A DNA stretch of 25,657 bases. It comes from a virus. Of the stretch, positions 1 through 8,794 are shown in pieces (position 1 is the first letter of the stretch; each line of letters starts with the position of its first letter). Where the stretch lies: positions 1-25,657 of the IMG/VR virus record IMGVR_UViG_3300010430_000419; one strand, 5' to 3'. A program made the position numbers and the translations under genes. The notes under the pieces are model-generated. The model did no database searches and was not told where the DNA came from. It saw nothing but the letters and a program-made list of their open reading frames with translations.

Positions 1-415
1 TCAGATCGATCCATGTATCCAGAACACCGGTCAATGCCGTGCCTGAAACCTGATGCACCATGACCATTGCAAACATGTCATCGAAGACGGTGCCGTCCAG
101 TGGTGGTGAGAAATAGAATTCACTGGCATCGACGTTCGGGAAGTCTTTGTAAACAGCAAGACCGGTGGCACGTTCAAAGGTGATCGAGGCAACCGCATCC
201 AGTGGATCGACCACTGACTCTTCGACGGTCAGGGGGATCGTGTCCCAGACTACTCGCGCCCCTTCACTGGGAATGAAAGGCCAGAACTCCCTGACGATTC
301 CATTCCGCGCAACACAGGCCCGTGTTACCCGTTTGACCAGACCCCCAACAGCAACTTTAAATTCAATTGCTTCCTTTGCTTTCGCCCCGTCTGATATAAC
401 CAGTCTATGTCCCAT
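1..415 (-). CDS. Phage tail-associated protein, 3'-incomplete
   Basis: An open frame begins at ATG 415-413, overlaps the end of the tail-fibre anchor gene by 11 bases and runs without a stop to the window edge, giving 138 codons of an unfinished gene. The protein starts MGHRLVISDG and contains a segment reading KRVTRACVARNGIVREFWPF. That pattern (basic residues, then a short NG turn and an FWP motif) is familiar to me from small structural proteins encoded beside tail-fibre genes, but I cannot name a family securely. No membrane segment or catalytic motif is visible. The tight overlap implies translational coupling with the tail-fibre gene, so a tail or receptor-binding role is inferred from context only. 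The start lacks a strong ribosome binding site; GGATTGA nearby is the best candidate. Confidence 0.7.
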   Translation of the reverse strand, partial: MGHRLVISDGAKAKEAIEFKVAVGGLVKRVTRACVARNGIVREFWPFIPSEGARVVWDTIPLTVEESVVDPLDAVASITFERATGLAVYKDFPNVDASEFYFSPPLDGTVFDDMFAMVMVHQVSGTALTGVLDTWIDL

Positions 416-986
416 CGGTTTCAATCCATACATAACCATCAGGTCTGGTGGTGGCAGATTCGTCTGCCGGTGCGGTGCCAATTTCACCGATGTACATGCC
501 TGCAAATGTTGCACTGACCCATGCTGGCAGTACGGCATCCGTACCGCCGGAGTTGTTGACCGTGACAGTGTATTGACCGGCAGTGACCGACAGGTCGAAG
601 GTCAGCACAAACGGGTTGCCGTCTGAATCAATTCCCCTCCATGCCCCGTTGATCAGTTCCTGCAGGATGTAGACGATCTTGTCGAGGTTCCATTCATGGG
701 TGTCGGCAGGGAATTTGCTGAACGATTCATAGTCCACGTTCTGGGATGCGGTGGTGGATCGGAAGATCAGCACCCTTGAGTCTGCTGCCGGTGGATCAAC
801 GAACACGATGTCGCCACCAAAGTCATTGATGTTCTCCACCGTGTAGGCAGAGTAAAGAACCTGCAGCACATCATCGACCATCACAAACAGGTCTTCAGGC
901 CCGACGATACTGAATTCATATTCGTACCGTGTCAGTGACCCATCACCGATGAAGATCACGTAGGGGATTTGTACATTGGTTGTCAT
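405..986 (-). CDS. T7-type tail fibre anchor protein (N-terminal domain only)
   Basis: This 193-residue protein resembles the N-terminal virion-anchoring domain of T7 gp17-like tail fibres. It opens with a beta-rich region (IPYVIFIGDGSLTRYEYEF) followed by the hallmark stretch near residues 75-110: RVLIFRSTTASQ, then DYESFSKFPADTHEW, then NLDKIVYILQEL. In the family this domain attaches the fibre to the tail. Full T7-type fibres are several hundred residues longer, with a shaft and receptor-binding tip; here the gene stops soon after the anchor. The C-terminal 80 residues (roughly from DGNPFVLTFDL) look like a small beta domain. The start codon overlaps the stop of the upstream ejection protein gene as TAATG. 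The receptor-binding part is presumably encoded further left, outside the window. Confidence 0.82.
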   Translation of the reverse strand: MTTNVQIPYVIFIGDGSLTRYEYEFSIVGPEDLFVMVDDVLQVLYSAYTVENINDFGGDIVFVDPPAADSRVLIFRSTTASQNVDYESFSKFPADTHEWNLDKIVYILQELINGAWRGIDSDGNPFVLTFDLSVTAGQYTVTVNNSGGTDAVLPAWVSATFAGMYIGEIGTAPADESATTRPDGYVWIETDGT

Positions 987-3910
987 TAGAAATTAACTCC
1001 TTCAGCCCGTTGTCTGGCCCGTTCACGACCCTCCTCTTTACGTTCCCGCATACCGGCATGTAGTGGTGCCTGCCTGATCTCTTCCTGCTTGACCCGTTTG
1101 CCTTTGTAGGCACGGGCAAAGTCGGAGGTCGGGTACTCTTTTGCGAACAGACCATCGGCCTCACGTTTCGCCAGTGCGACTGCCTTATTGAGCAGGGTTC
1201 CCCGTGATGCCTTGTTGCCGGTTTCACTGCCTGCAGGCCCGACTGGCGCACGGGCAAATTCACTTTCCCGTACCATCTTCTTCAGGTACTTCAGACGCGA
1301 CTGGCCCAGTCGTTTCTTGTACTGGTGGAATGCCCACCCTTCACCGTTGGGGTGTTCCTGTTTGAGTAGATCGACCTTCTGTCCACCGATGGTGATCACT
1401 GGGTTGCGGGGTTCGGAAATGAATACATCATTCTCTGCCAGTGCCGTCCATATCTTGTCGTGCTTCGATGTTGTCACCGGCAGGATCGACCACGGTGATG
1501 TGGCAGGTGGTGCCGGTTCACCAAACAGGGTCAAGCGGGGTGGCAGGTCTGCCGACCAGTTCGGGATTCCGGCCTGAATGTTATTGGCGATCTCATCCAT
1601 GATGTTGTCATCGTAGGTGTCACTGCGATCCGGATTGATGACCTTCTCAATATCACGCAGCCAGTTCGGTGGGCCTGCGTACTGGCGCACAATGTTCTTG
1701 GTTACCTTGGCGGCACCTTTGGCCTCAAACATCATGCCCATCCATTCGTACAGGCCTTTGGCAAATGGTGCTTCCAGTGGGCCTGCGACCAGCACCTTCA
1801 TACCGGTGGCGATAGCCTCGACAATGGTTTCCGATTCAGGGTCTGGACTACCGTAGTAATTGACCACATCGGTCATGTCTGCCATCCACCCGATCAGGGT
1901 GCCGAAAGGTTGTATCTGGGCAAAGGATCGGTATCGATAACTGCCGTCATCGTCGCGGGATCGGATCGCCATTGGTTGCCACCCGTCCTGCTTCCACTGG
2001 CGCAGGGTACGTGCATCGACATACCGACCTGTGCCGGTGATGTTGTTCTGGGTGGTCTGGTATCCCACGGTGGCGAACAGGGTACTGTACAAGGCCAGTC
2101 GGCCCAGATACTCGTTGCCTTCCCTGCCGCCCATCTTGATGGACTGACGCAATTCCGCGCTGATCGCAGGGTGCAGCGGCAGGGTTGCCTGCTTGGCACT
2201 CCATGTCATGATGTTGACCAGTACACGGGCAAACGGAACTGCCAGTCGCATACCGTATCCCAGTGGCCCACGGGTGTTTCGCAGACGCAGGAAATTACGC
2301 GCAAAGGTTCCCATGTCAGGTGTCTGGGTATGGGTGCCAACTGCCGCCGATTTCATGCCTGCTTCAAACAGGTTCTCAGGCATCTTAGGTTCGGTCAGTA
2401 TTTCGTTGATACGTGCAGTCGCAGCCTCACCGGTCAGACCCTCCAGTCGGGCCTGCCTCGATGCCAGCATGTGTGTTTCAAATCGCCACAGGGCATTCTT
2501 GAAGGCAATGTCTCCAGCCATCAGGTTCCTGCTGCCCAGAGAGAAGGCAAGGATGTCTACCATCTCGACGAAACCCCGTCCGAAAATGCCAAATTGTTTC
2601 TCCAGCATCTGTGCCGGTTTGCTGGTCTTCAGGGCAATCGTTCGCCTTGCTTCCAGCTTGCCTGCCTGACCGATCTCCATTGATGGGTCAAGCCATGCCC
2701 GACCACTCAGGCCCATCGACTCCATAAAACTGTGCGTCATGGCCTGCATCCCACTGACGTAGTCACTGACAACCACAGTATTCGGATTCGGGTTCTTACC
2801 TGCCGTCATTCTGGCAGCATTTCTGGCACTGCCAATCAGCGAGGCACCACCTTCAGCAACAAACCGATAACTGTTATGCATGATATTGCCGACGATATTT
2901 CGCAGGGATGTAGCCATACCAGAGAGCATGTTGTTGTATCGGATTGCCTCTACGACCTCACCGGTCTTTCGCAGGAAAGTGTCCCGCACTTCCTTGCTGA
3001 GTCCGGTCAAGCTGTTGTCACTTCTGGCCCCCAGATCGGCAATGTTCTCTGCCTTCTGGTAGATGGTGGATTCGCCACCGGCATCCATGATCAGTTCATC
3101 GATCTGGCCCAGTCGAACCCGTCCAGTATTGGACGCAACATATTTGAATGACCCCAGTAACTGGCCTGCAATACGGGTGACTCTGGCGACACCTTCCTGA
3201 ATGGCCCGAAACTTTGTCAGGTTGACCTCAAACTGCAGCAGGTCTTCCTTGCTGGTCGGCAATCCATTGGCCTGATTGCTCTTGATCTTACGGGCCTGTG
3301 CGTACAGATGCTCACCCAGTTCGACGGCAGTTTCACGGGCAATGATCATGTCGCCCGACAGGGTGTTCAGATCGACGGTGCCATCATCAGTTGCCTTCAG
3401 CAACCAACCCAACGGGTCTTTGCCTGCACCATCCTTCTCTGCCAGTTTGATCATCTGCTCATGGGACATGCGTGGGCCTGCACCACCACCTGCCTCTTCG
3501 GTCTGCCGTGCTGCCGCCTCCCACATTGCTTCCATTTCTTCACCGGTATCCCACCGGTCATAGTTGGTGTTGGCGACCTGCTCTTGGGGATCGGGTCTGG
3601 GTTGACCTACGGACTCGACAACCTCTGCCGCATCTTCATCGGTAGCAGCATCAAATCTGCGGGGTTCCGGTTCCGGTTCTGGTGGTTTGGGTTCTGGTGG
3701 TGGCAGGTCATCAACCAGTTCGCCTTCTGCTACCTGTCCTTCCGGTGCCTGCTTGCCAGTGTCGATCAGTTCTTTGCTTGAGGATGGTGGTGCCATGTCC
3801 GGCCCCAGTCCCTGCTTTGCCGCACCCTCTGCTGCTTCCCGAATGTTCGGGCCTGCAACCTTGGATTGCTTCATAAGTTTCAGTAATTTTGCTAATGCAC
3901 CGGTTGCCAT
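986..3910 (-). CDS. Large internal virion / ejection protein with polyvalent-protein-like region
   Basis: The 974-residue product is probably carried inside the capsid and ejected with the DNA. Residues about 40-110 are disordered and rich in Pro and Glu. Around residues 325-350 it has NMLSGMATSLRNIVGNIMHN, matching the 'LSG...T..RN..GN' signature of large polyvalent proteins and podovirus ejection proteins. Hydrophobic stretches near the middle could embed in membrane, and the last 60 residues are strongly basic. No lytic transglycosylase or other enzymatic motif was recognised. Size and location (between the nozzle/small ejection genes and the tail fibre) match T7 gp16-type position. It is coupled to the upstream gene by TAATG at 3908-3912. 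Exact function is inferred from position and signature. Confidence 0.78.
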   Translation of the reverse strand: MATGALAKLLKLMKQSKVAGPNIREAAEGAAKQGLGPDMAPPSSSKELIDTGKQAPEGQVAEGELVDDLPPPEPKPPEPEPEPRRFDAATDEDAAEVVESVGQPRPDPQEQVANTNYDRWDTGEEMEAMWEAAARQTEEAGGGAGPRMSHEQMIKLAEKDGAGKDPLGWLLKATDDGTVDLNTLSGDMIIARETAVELGEHLYAQARKIKSNQANGLPTSKEDLLQFEVNLTKFRAIQEGVARVTRIAGQLLGSFKYVASNTGRVRLGQIDELIMDAGGESTIYQKAENIADLGARSDNSLTGLSKEVRDTFLRKTGEVVEAIRYNNMLSGMATSLRNIVGNIMHNSYRFVAEGGASLIGSARNAARMTAGKNPNPNTVVVSDYVSGMQAMTHSFMESMGLSGRAWLDPSMEIGQAGKLEARRTIALKTSKPAQMLEKQFGIFGRGFVEMVDILAFSLGSRNLMAGDIAFKNALWRFETHMLASRQARLEGLTGEAATARINEILTEPKMPENLFEAGMKSAAVGTHTQTPDMGTFARNFLRLRNTRGPLGYGMRLAVPFARVLVNIMTWSAKQATLPLHPAISAELRQSIKMGGREGNEYLGRLALYSTLFATVGYQTTQNNITGTGRYVDARTLRQWKQDGWQPMAIRSRDDDGSYRYRSFAQIQPFGTLIGWMADMTDVVNYYGSPDPESETIVEAIATGMKVLVAGPLEAPFAKGLYEWMGMMFEAKGAAKVTKNIVRQYAGPPNWLRDIEKVINPDRSDTYDDNIMDEIANNIQAGIPNWSADLPPRLTLFGEPAPPATSPWSILPVTTSKHDKIWTALAENDVFISEPRNPVITIGGQKVDLLKQEHPNGEGWAFHQYKKRLGQSRLKYLKKMVRESEFARAPVGPAGSETGNKASRGTLLNKAVALAKREADGLFAKEYPTSDFARAYKGKRVKQEEIRQAPLHAGMRERKEEGRERARQRAEGVNF

Positions 3911-6747
3911 TATTTCAACTCCATTTCGACATGGTCAGGATGGTTCAACTTTTCATAGTCCCAATCGTCTGGCGCATACGCATCGTCCCACGGTGTGCGG
4001 TTGGTTTCTTTGAACCCCATTTCTGAATAGCTGGTCGGCAGGAATTCGTTGTAATCGTAGCAGTCCAGTTTCGTGCCACCCTGTTCCTTGGCAAGGGCAA
4101 TCAGATGCTTGAGCGTATTTTTGTGCCTAGCACCTTTAGTGTTGAAAACAGAGACGATGTCACCGTCCGGCTTGATGGCAAATCCGGTGCTGCCGTCACT
4201 GGATGTGAAGGTACGCATGTTGGCATATTCTGCCGCTGGATAGACATCGACCAGTTCGCCAAAAGGACTGGCATCCCGTGCTGCACTTATTGCAGTTACG
4301 AATTTATCTGGATCGGAGAATTCTGAAAGGGGTGGTGTGGAGACACCAAATTTATTGAATTTCTTCTTGAGTGGAACAGGCAGTGAGTACTGCCTGACCG
4401 GTGTGCCTTTTAGGTAGTGTCTTCCAGATCGTCGAGTTCCTCGTCCGTAGCGTTGGGAAAGAACCTCCGCAGACGATCCCGTGCCGCCGAATTCTTCCTT
4501 GAAGAGTTGGTCGAGTTGTTCGACGTTCTGGGTCTTGAGGTCGCCCTTTCCTGCTCTTCTAGCTGTTCGGTCAAGACGTTTAGCAGAGGACTCAAGATTC
4601 CTGCCTTGTTCAGTTCCTGTGCTAACCGCTCTTCCCTGTCCGAATTGGCCTGTTGGGAGAATTTTGATTTGCTTACCATAACCTGCATCCTCTAGTAACT
4701 GTTTGAACTCACCTTGCTGGGAGAACATTGTAGCAAAGTCTGGGGTGTCTTGTATCATCTTATCTGTTATGGCCCCCTCTGATAATAGCTTGGGAATATT
4801 GCGTAATTCGCCTTCTGAGTTGCTGGCATCCCAGATGGACTTCACCCATGACCAGACGGTTTCCTGAACCTCTGCCGGTGTCCATGCATCACCGGTTGCC
4901 TTGGTGATGATTTCCGTTGCCTCACGCACCAACATGTTACCGGCGACATAACCGGCACCCTTGACCCCCAGACCACCGGATGACTTCAGTGACCTGCCGC
5001 CGAAATCTCTTTGCTGCAACAGGCCCAGCCCCCGTGCCATCCATGTGTCCTGTGTTACCTCATCGTAGAACCCCATCAGGTTACGCATGAAGGAATCCAC
5101 TTTCGGGCCGGACAACAGACCTTTTCCTGCCTGACCCCTCAAGGCGCGAACTGCGTTATTTCTCCAAGCACCCAGTACGGACTGCTCACCCTTGGTGCCT
5201 TCCACTGACTGGCCCATGATGCGGATGATTGAGGCCCGATCTGTCGGCCTGCCTGCCTTGTCCCAGTTCTTCCAGATGTTCAGGGTGTTCCTGAGATTAG
5301 ATTCAACCGATGTCTGTGGACTGGTAGCAGCAAGCAGGGCAGTAAACGTGTCGGAGTCGTTACCGAATATGTGCCGGAGTGCCTGCACCGATGCCCTGTA
5401 CCAACCACGTTTGGCCCCACCTGCTGCTGCCATTGAAGCAACTTCCTGCGGTGTCGCAGAATGCTTCAGCAATCGTTCCAGTTCTGGGGTGTCTTTTGCC
5501 AGCAGTACATTACGTTCATCTGCCGTGGCATATTTCATGACCCGTTTCTGGAAGTCCGGTTCAGTGCCTGCAAGATTGATCATGCCACGTTGGGCGGCAG
5601 GCCCACGCACTCCGGAGAACCCACCTTCCTGTGCATATTTCCAGAACTTTGGCCCCAGCTTTACGGTGCCAAATGAACCTTTTAAAACGGCAGGGAATAA
5701 CACACCCAGAATGGCACCCTCGATGGCAAACATATTGGCCCGTTCCAGATCACTATCTGCCTCAGTTGCATCGATGCCTTTCAAATCTTCTGACTCGATG
5801 CCGATGTTACTCAACCATTCACCGACAGTTGCCATCCCGCCTTCTTCACCTGCCTCATCTGACTCGATAGCCTGTCGCAGGATCGTGCCGATACTGGTCT
5901 GCAGGTCGGCACCATAGGCCAGACCTTTATCACCGAATGCACCGGCGATCAGTTCCTTGATGCCGGTCACCGTTGCGTTGAGATATTTGCCCAGCTTGGC
6001 AGGGTTGACCTTCATGGCCTTACTGGCGGCACCGTACTGCATAAAGAATGCACCGATCTCTGAGACGATCTCATCTTTCATATCGATGGGTTGGATGACC
6101 TTGATTGCCGGTCTGTTGTCCCATGCTTCTGCCGTTGCCGTGGGATCGAGTTTCGCCATGAGTCGGGCCGACTCCTGCTCAAAGTATTCCGGATCGGTCA
6201 TGGCCTTGTTGCGATCCAGTACCTCCAGTGTCTGTTCGATCAGTAACCGTTCATTCTTACGGGCCAGAATGCGGGGTTCGTTGAAGAACATATCGGCAAT
6301 TCCCTGCATGGCAATCTGGCCTGCACGTACTGCGGTTCTGGCAACTTTGTAGCGCAACTGGTCTGGGTTCATGGCCTGCGTATGCTCACCCGTAAATCCG
6401 TAGGCCTGATCCGCTTTATACAACCATGAATTCACCACTGATTCTTCGGTGGGTGGTTCATAGTCATAGGTGCCGGTGTCGGCATTGAATGTACCGGTGG
6501 TCGCGTAGTCCGGTTTCATGTAGTCGGGCGACAGGGTGGCATTCTCTTTGTTGGCAGCATCCGGTAAAGCATTGGCCCGTGCTGCAGTCGGGTAGTCGTA
6601 TTCCTGCTCAGACGGTGCGTTCGGATTGGTCTTTTTCCATTCGTCGATCTGGGGCCGGACATCTCCATTCTGGTGTGCATCGGCACTGATCTCTGCTCGA
6701 CGCAGCAATGCGTGACGATCTTCGGTAGACATGTTCGTGTAACTCAT
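3910..6747 (-). CDS. Large internal virion protein: DUF7178-like core plus C-terminal GNAT-like domain
   Basis: A 945-residue virion protein with at least two recognisable parts. The middle (about residues 465-600) contains FTALLAATSPQTSVESNLRN, then LSGPKVDSFMRNLMGFYDEV and QDTWMARGLG; this arrangement resembles the DUF7178 domain found in phage and polyvalent proteins. The last 130 residues read like an acetyltransferase-fold domain: GFAIKPDGDIVSVFNTKGA, then LIALAKEQGGTKLDCYD and a final YSEMGFKE segment, the pattern of GNAT-like modules fused to phage head or polyvalent proteins. Between them lies a charged, low-complexity linker. The gene overlaps its upstream neighbour by ATGA at 6744-6747. 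The acyl acceptor, if the domain is active, is unknown; domain names are from memory of the families, without a profile search. Confidence 0.75.
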   Translation of the reverse strand: MSYTNMSTEDRHALLRRAEISADAHQNGDVRPQIDEWKKTNPNAPSEQEYDYPTAARANALPDAANKENATLSPDYMKPDYATTGTFNADTGTYDYEPPTEESVVNSWLYKADQAYGFTGEHTQAMNPDQLRYKVARTAVRAGQIAMQGIADMFFNEPRILARKNERLLIEQTLEVLDRNKAMTDPEYFEQESARLMAKLDPTATAEAWDNRPAIKVIQPIDMKDEIVSEIGAFFMQYGAASKAMKVNPAKLGKYLNATVTGIKELIAGAFGDKGLAYGADLQTSIGTILRQAIESDEAGEEGGMATVGEWLSNIGIESEDLKGIDATEADSDLERANMFAIEGAILGVLFPAVLKGSFGTVKLGPKFWKYAQEGGFSGVRGPAAQRGMINLAGTEPDFQKRVMKYATADERNVLLAKDTPELERLLKHSATPQEVASMAAAGGAKRGWYRASVQALRHIFGNDSDTFTALLAATSPQTSVESNLRNTLNIWKNWDKAGRPTDRASIIRIMGQSVEGTKGEQSVLGAWRNNAVRALRGQAGKGLLSGPKVDSFMRNLMGFYDEVTQDTWMARGLGLLQQRDFGGRSLKSSGGLGVKGAGYVAGNMLVREATEIITKATGDAWTPAEVQETVWSWVKSIWDASNSEGELRNIPKLLSEGAITDKMIQDTPDFATMFSQQGEFKQLLEDAGYGKQIKILPTGQFGQGRAVSTGTEQGRNLESSAKRLDRTARRAGKGDLKTQNVEQLDQLFKEEFGGTGSSAEVLSQRYGRGTRRSGRHYLKGTPVRQYSLPVPLKKKFNKFGVSTPPLSEFSDPDKFVTAISAARDASPFGELVDVYPAAEYANMRTFTSSDGSTGFAIKPDGDIVSVFNTKGARHKNTLKHLIALAKEQGGTKLDCYDYNEFLPTSYSEMGFKETNRTPWDDAYAPDDWDYEKLNHPDHVEMELK

Positions 6748-8357
6748 TGGTCACCCCATACGTTCTTCATCAGTAGTTCGATTTCAGACAGTGATTCAGT
6801 CAGGATCAGCGACTGCTCGTCTGGGTCTTTTTCGTTCCACTCTTCTTTCCAGAATCTCTTTTCGGATATCAGAATCTGCCCCTCGATCCACGGGATAGCC
6901 TCTGCCCTTTCGGCAGGCATTTGGGCGATATCGACACCCTTTGCTGCCATCGTCTCAGTCAGTGCGATCCGATAATATTTACCCTTGTTATCTTCCAGCC
7001 ACTGGCTTGCTGCTGCCTCAGTGAAATCGATGCCCCCTGCCATTGCTGCCGACCAGAAATCACGTTCCAGTTGTTTACCGGCAGTGCGTTCCCCCCTCCT
7101 GTCGGTGGTGGTGCCGATCAGGGATTGTTCGGAAGTCATACCCTGCAGTGTGACCAGTTCGGCATCGAGCAGTCTGCGGTGGGGTCGTTGACCGGAGATG
7201 TCATTGACTGCCTTATCAACATCACCCATCAGGGAGAGTTGATCCTCTGCCATGATGCCTGCGTCATTGCGGATAGCCTGCTTGATCATTTCGGGTGTCG
7301 TGTTGGTGGTGCCTTCGACCACCATTTCCAGAATCATTTCCCGTGCGGCAGTCATGGACTCCGGCGAACTGGACAGACCGACCTCTGCAGTACGTGACTG
7401 GGTCAACAGGTATTTGATGCCATCCAGTCCCACCGATTCCAGTGGCAGGTTGGTAACCTCCATCGGGCCGACTTGACCGGAAACGATCCCGCGCAATACC
7501 TCAAGGGTGTTCTGTTGCTGGGTCAGTTTGGTCGCGGCAGTCGCACGGGCATCGATACCATTCTCATGCTGGTACAACTGGCCTTGCAGTCGCACCCGTT
7601 CGATGTCGTTGAGTTCCATTTCCGGTTCGTCGAATCCCAGTGCCGAATCCCACTGACCTTTTTCCAGCGAGTCGGTCAGCATTTCGATAGATGCTTCAGT
7701 GGCCTCTGGATTCAATAGCACCCGTGACACCACATCGACATCACGGGCCTTTTTGATTTCGCGTCTGGCATCGTTGTATGCGTCCGGCCCGACGATACCG
7801 GTGATCACATCTTCTCTGGCCTGCTCCAGTGCATCATTGAATCTGCCGTCCTGAATCAGTCCCTGCCTGCGGAATTCTGAATTGGCCTCAAGGGTCTTTT
7901 TCTCTCGATTGATCTGGGCAACCTGATAGACCTGCCCCCGTCTCCGGTTCAGGCCCACGGTGTGTCTGTCGAATGCTCTTCTGGCAGTACCACTCTGGAT
8001 GTTTTCACGCACCGCAGATATCAGCGAAGTTCGGGCCTCTGACTCCATCTTGGTCAGGTCTTCAGCATCGAATACCACATTGCCGTTTTCATCCAGTTGC
8101 ACCGGCATTGCCTCGATGTCCCTGTCTACTTTAAGCAGGGCATCGTCCAGATCGTTGACCGCATTATTCAGTTCCTGTTCTGCCCTGATGTTTGACATGG
8201 TGGTCGCCACATCACCGACACCCTCAGCAACCGCAGAGATCGCGGCAAACTTTGCCAACTGCACATTTGCTGCCTCTGTCGGTGTGATCCTCGATGCCTT
8301 CTGGGCCTCAAGTTCCTGTACGTTGGTTCGGCCTACGTTGTAGCGTTGAAGTTTCAT
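6744..8357 (-). CDS. Internal virion / DNA ejection protein, mostly helical
   Basis: A 537-residue, largely alpha-helical, charged protein without signal peptide or clear transmembrane segment. It starts MKLQRYNVGRTNVQELEAQK and has long heptad-like stretches (for example residues 60-130 and 150-240), which fits the gp15-like core/ejection proteins that sit between a small gp14-like protein and the largest ejection protein in podoviruses. No enzymatic motif was found. The gene lies 8 bases after the small hydrophobic ejection protein gene and overlaps the next gene by ATGA, so the three ejection genes are translated as a coupled group. The assignment depends on order, size and composition rather than on a diagnostic motif. 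Confidence 0.68.
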   Translation of the reverse strand: MKLQRYNVGRTNVQELEAQKASRITPTEAANVQLAKFAAISAVAEGVGDVATTMSNIRAEQELNNAVNDLDDALLKVDRDIEAMPVQLDENGNVVFDAEDLTKMESEARTSLISAVRENIQSGTARRAFDRHTVGLNRRRGQVYQVAQINREKKTLEANSEFRRQGLIQDGRFNDALEQAREDVITGIVGPDAYNDARREIKKARDVDVVSRVLLNPEATEASIEMLTDSLEKGQWDSALGFDEPEMELNDIERVRLQGQLYQHENGIDARATAATKLTQQQNTLEVLRGIVSGQVGPMEVTNLPLESVGLDGIKYLLTQSRTAEVGLSSSPESMTAAREMILEMVVEGTTNTTPEMIKQAIRNDAGIMAEDQLSLMGDVDKAVNDISGQRPHRRLLDAELVTLQGMTSEQSLIGTTTDRRGERTAGKQLERDFWSAAMAGGIDFTEAAASQWLEDNKGKYYRIALTETMAAKGVDIAQMPAERAEAIPWIEGQILISEKRFWKEEWNEKDPDEQSLILTESLSEIELLMKNVWGDQ

Positions 8358-8365
8358 CTCTTAGC

Positions 8366-8785
8366 CTATCGGGTGTTTGCGAACATGCTGAAGGCACTGG
8401 TCAGTGATTGCGCCCCTTGAGAGATTCCCTGATACATGGCCTGCTGACCGACCATCCTTCCCCTAGCCAGTCCGGCCTGCATCTTGGTTGCACCAACTTG
8501 CGAGGTGATCAATCGTTGCTCTGCGAAAGTACGGGCCTGTTCTGCGAGGATATCCAGAGGTGAACCGACATTGGCCTTAACACCGGATGCTGCTGCACGT
8601 ACACGGGTCTGGCCTGCCAGAGTGCGTTCATCCTGTCTCAGTTCCTTGATCTTTTGGGTGGTGATTGCTTGCTCATCAATTGCTGCTCTGTTGGTGGCAC
8701 TTTTTGTTGCGGAACTGGCCTTGCTGCCACCCACGATACTGCTGATCGTGCTGACTGTTGCCATTGCTATTGCTACCCATTCCAT
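8366..8785 (-). CDS. Small internal virion protein (gp14-like)
   Basis: The 139-residue protein starts with a hydrophobic segment (residues 1-20, VAIAMATVSTISSIVGG) followed by an Ala/Gln/Arg-rich helical body with SGVKANVGSPLDILAEQ and a second glycine-containing helix near the end. T7 gp14 and its analogues, which enter the outer membrane during ejection, have this layout: short, N-terminal hydrophobic helix, helical body with an 'ASG' turn. The start ATG at 8785 is preceded by AGGAG at a good distance. It sits between the tail nozzle gene and the two larger helical ejection proteins, the canonical place for this protein. The role is inferred from architecture and synteny. Confidence 0.72.
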   Translation of the reverse strand: MEWVAIAMATVSTISSIVGGSKASSATKSATNRAAIDEQAITTQKIKELRQDERTLAGQTRVRAAASGVKANVGSPLDILAEQARTFAEQRLITSQVGATKMQAGLARGRMVGQQAMYQGISQGAQSLTSAFSMFANTR

Positions 8786-8794
8786 TGCTGACTC

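Noticed and set aside
165-626. 153-codon plus-strand frame at the left edge
   Set aside because: It is antisense to two well-supported overlapping tail genes, has no ribosome binding site and no recognisable protein pattern.
1-986. Diversity-generating retroelement as in BPP-1
   Set aside because: No reverse transcriptase and no template/variable repeat pair could be seen within the window; it could only lie beyond the left edge.
943-1263. 106-codon minus-strand frame overlapping the tail fibre/ejection protein junction
   Set aside because: Shadow frame of the 974-residue ejection protein; low-quality composition rich in Arg, His and Cys and no start signals.
1910-2683. 257-codon plus-strand frame
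   Set aside because: Long but fully antisense to the ejection protein gene, Cys/His/Gln-rich composition typical of a reverse-frame shadow.
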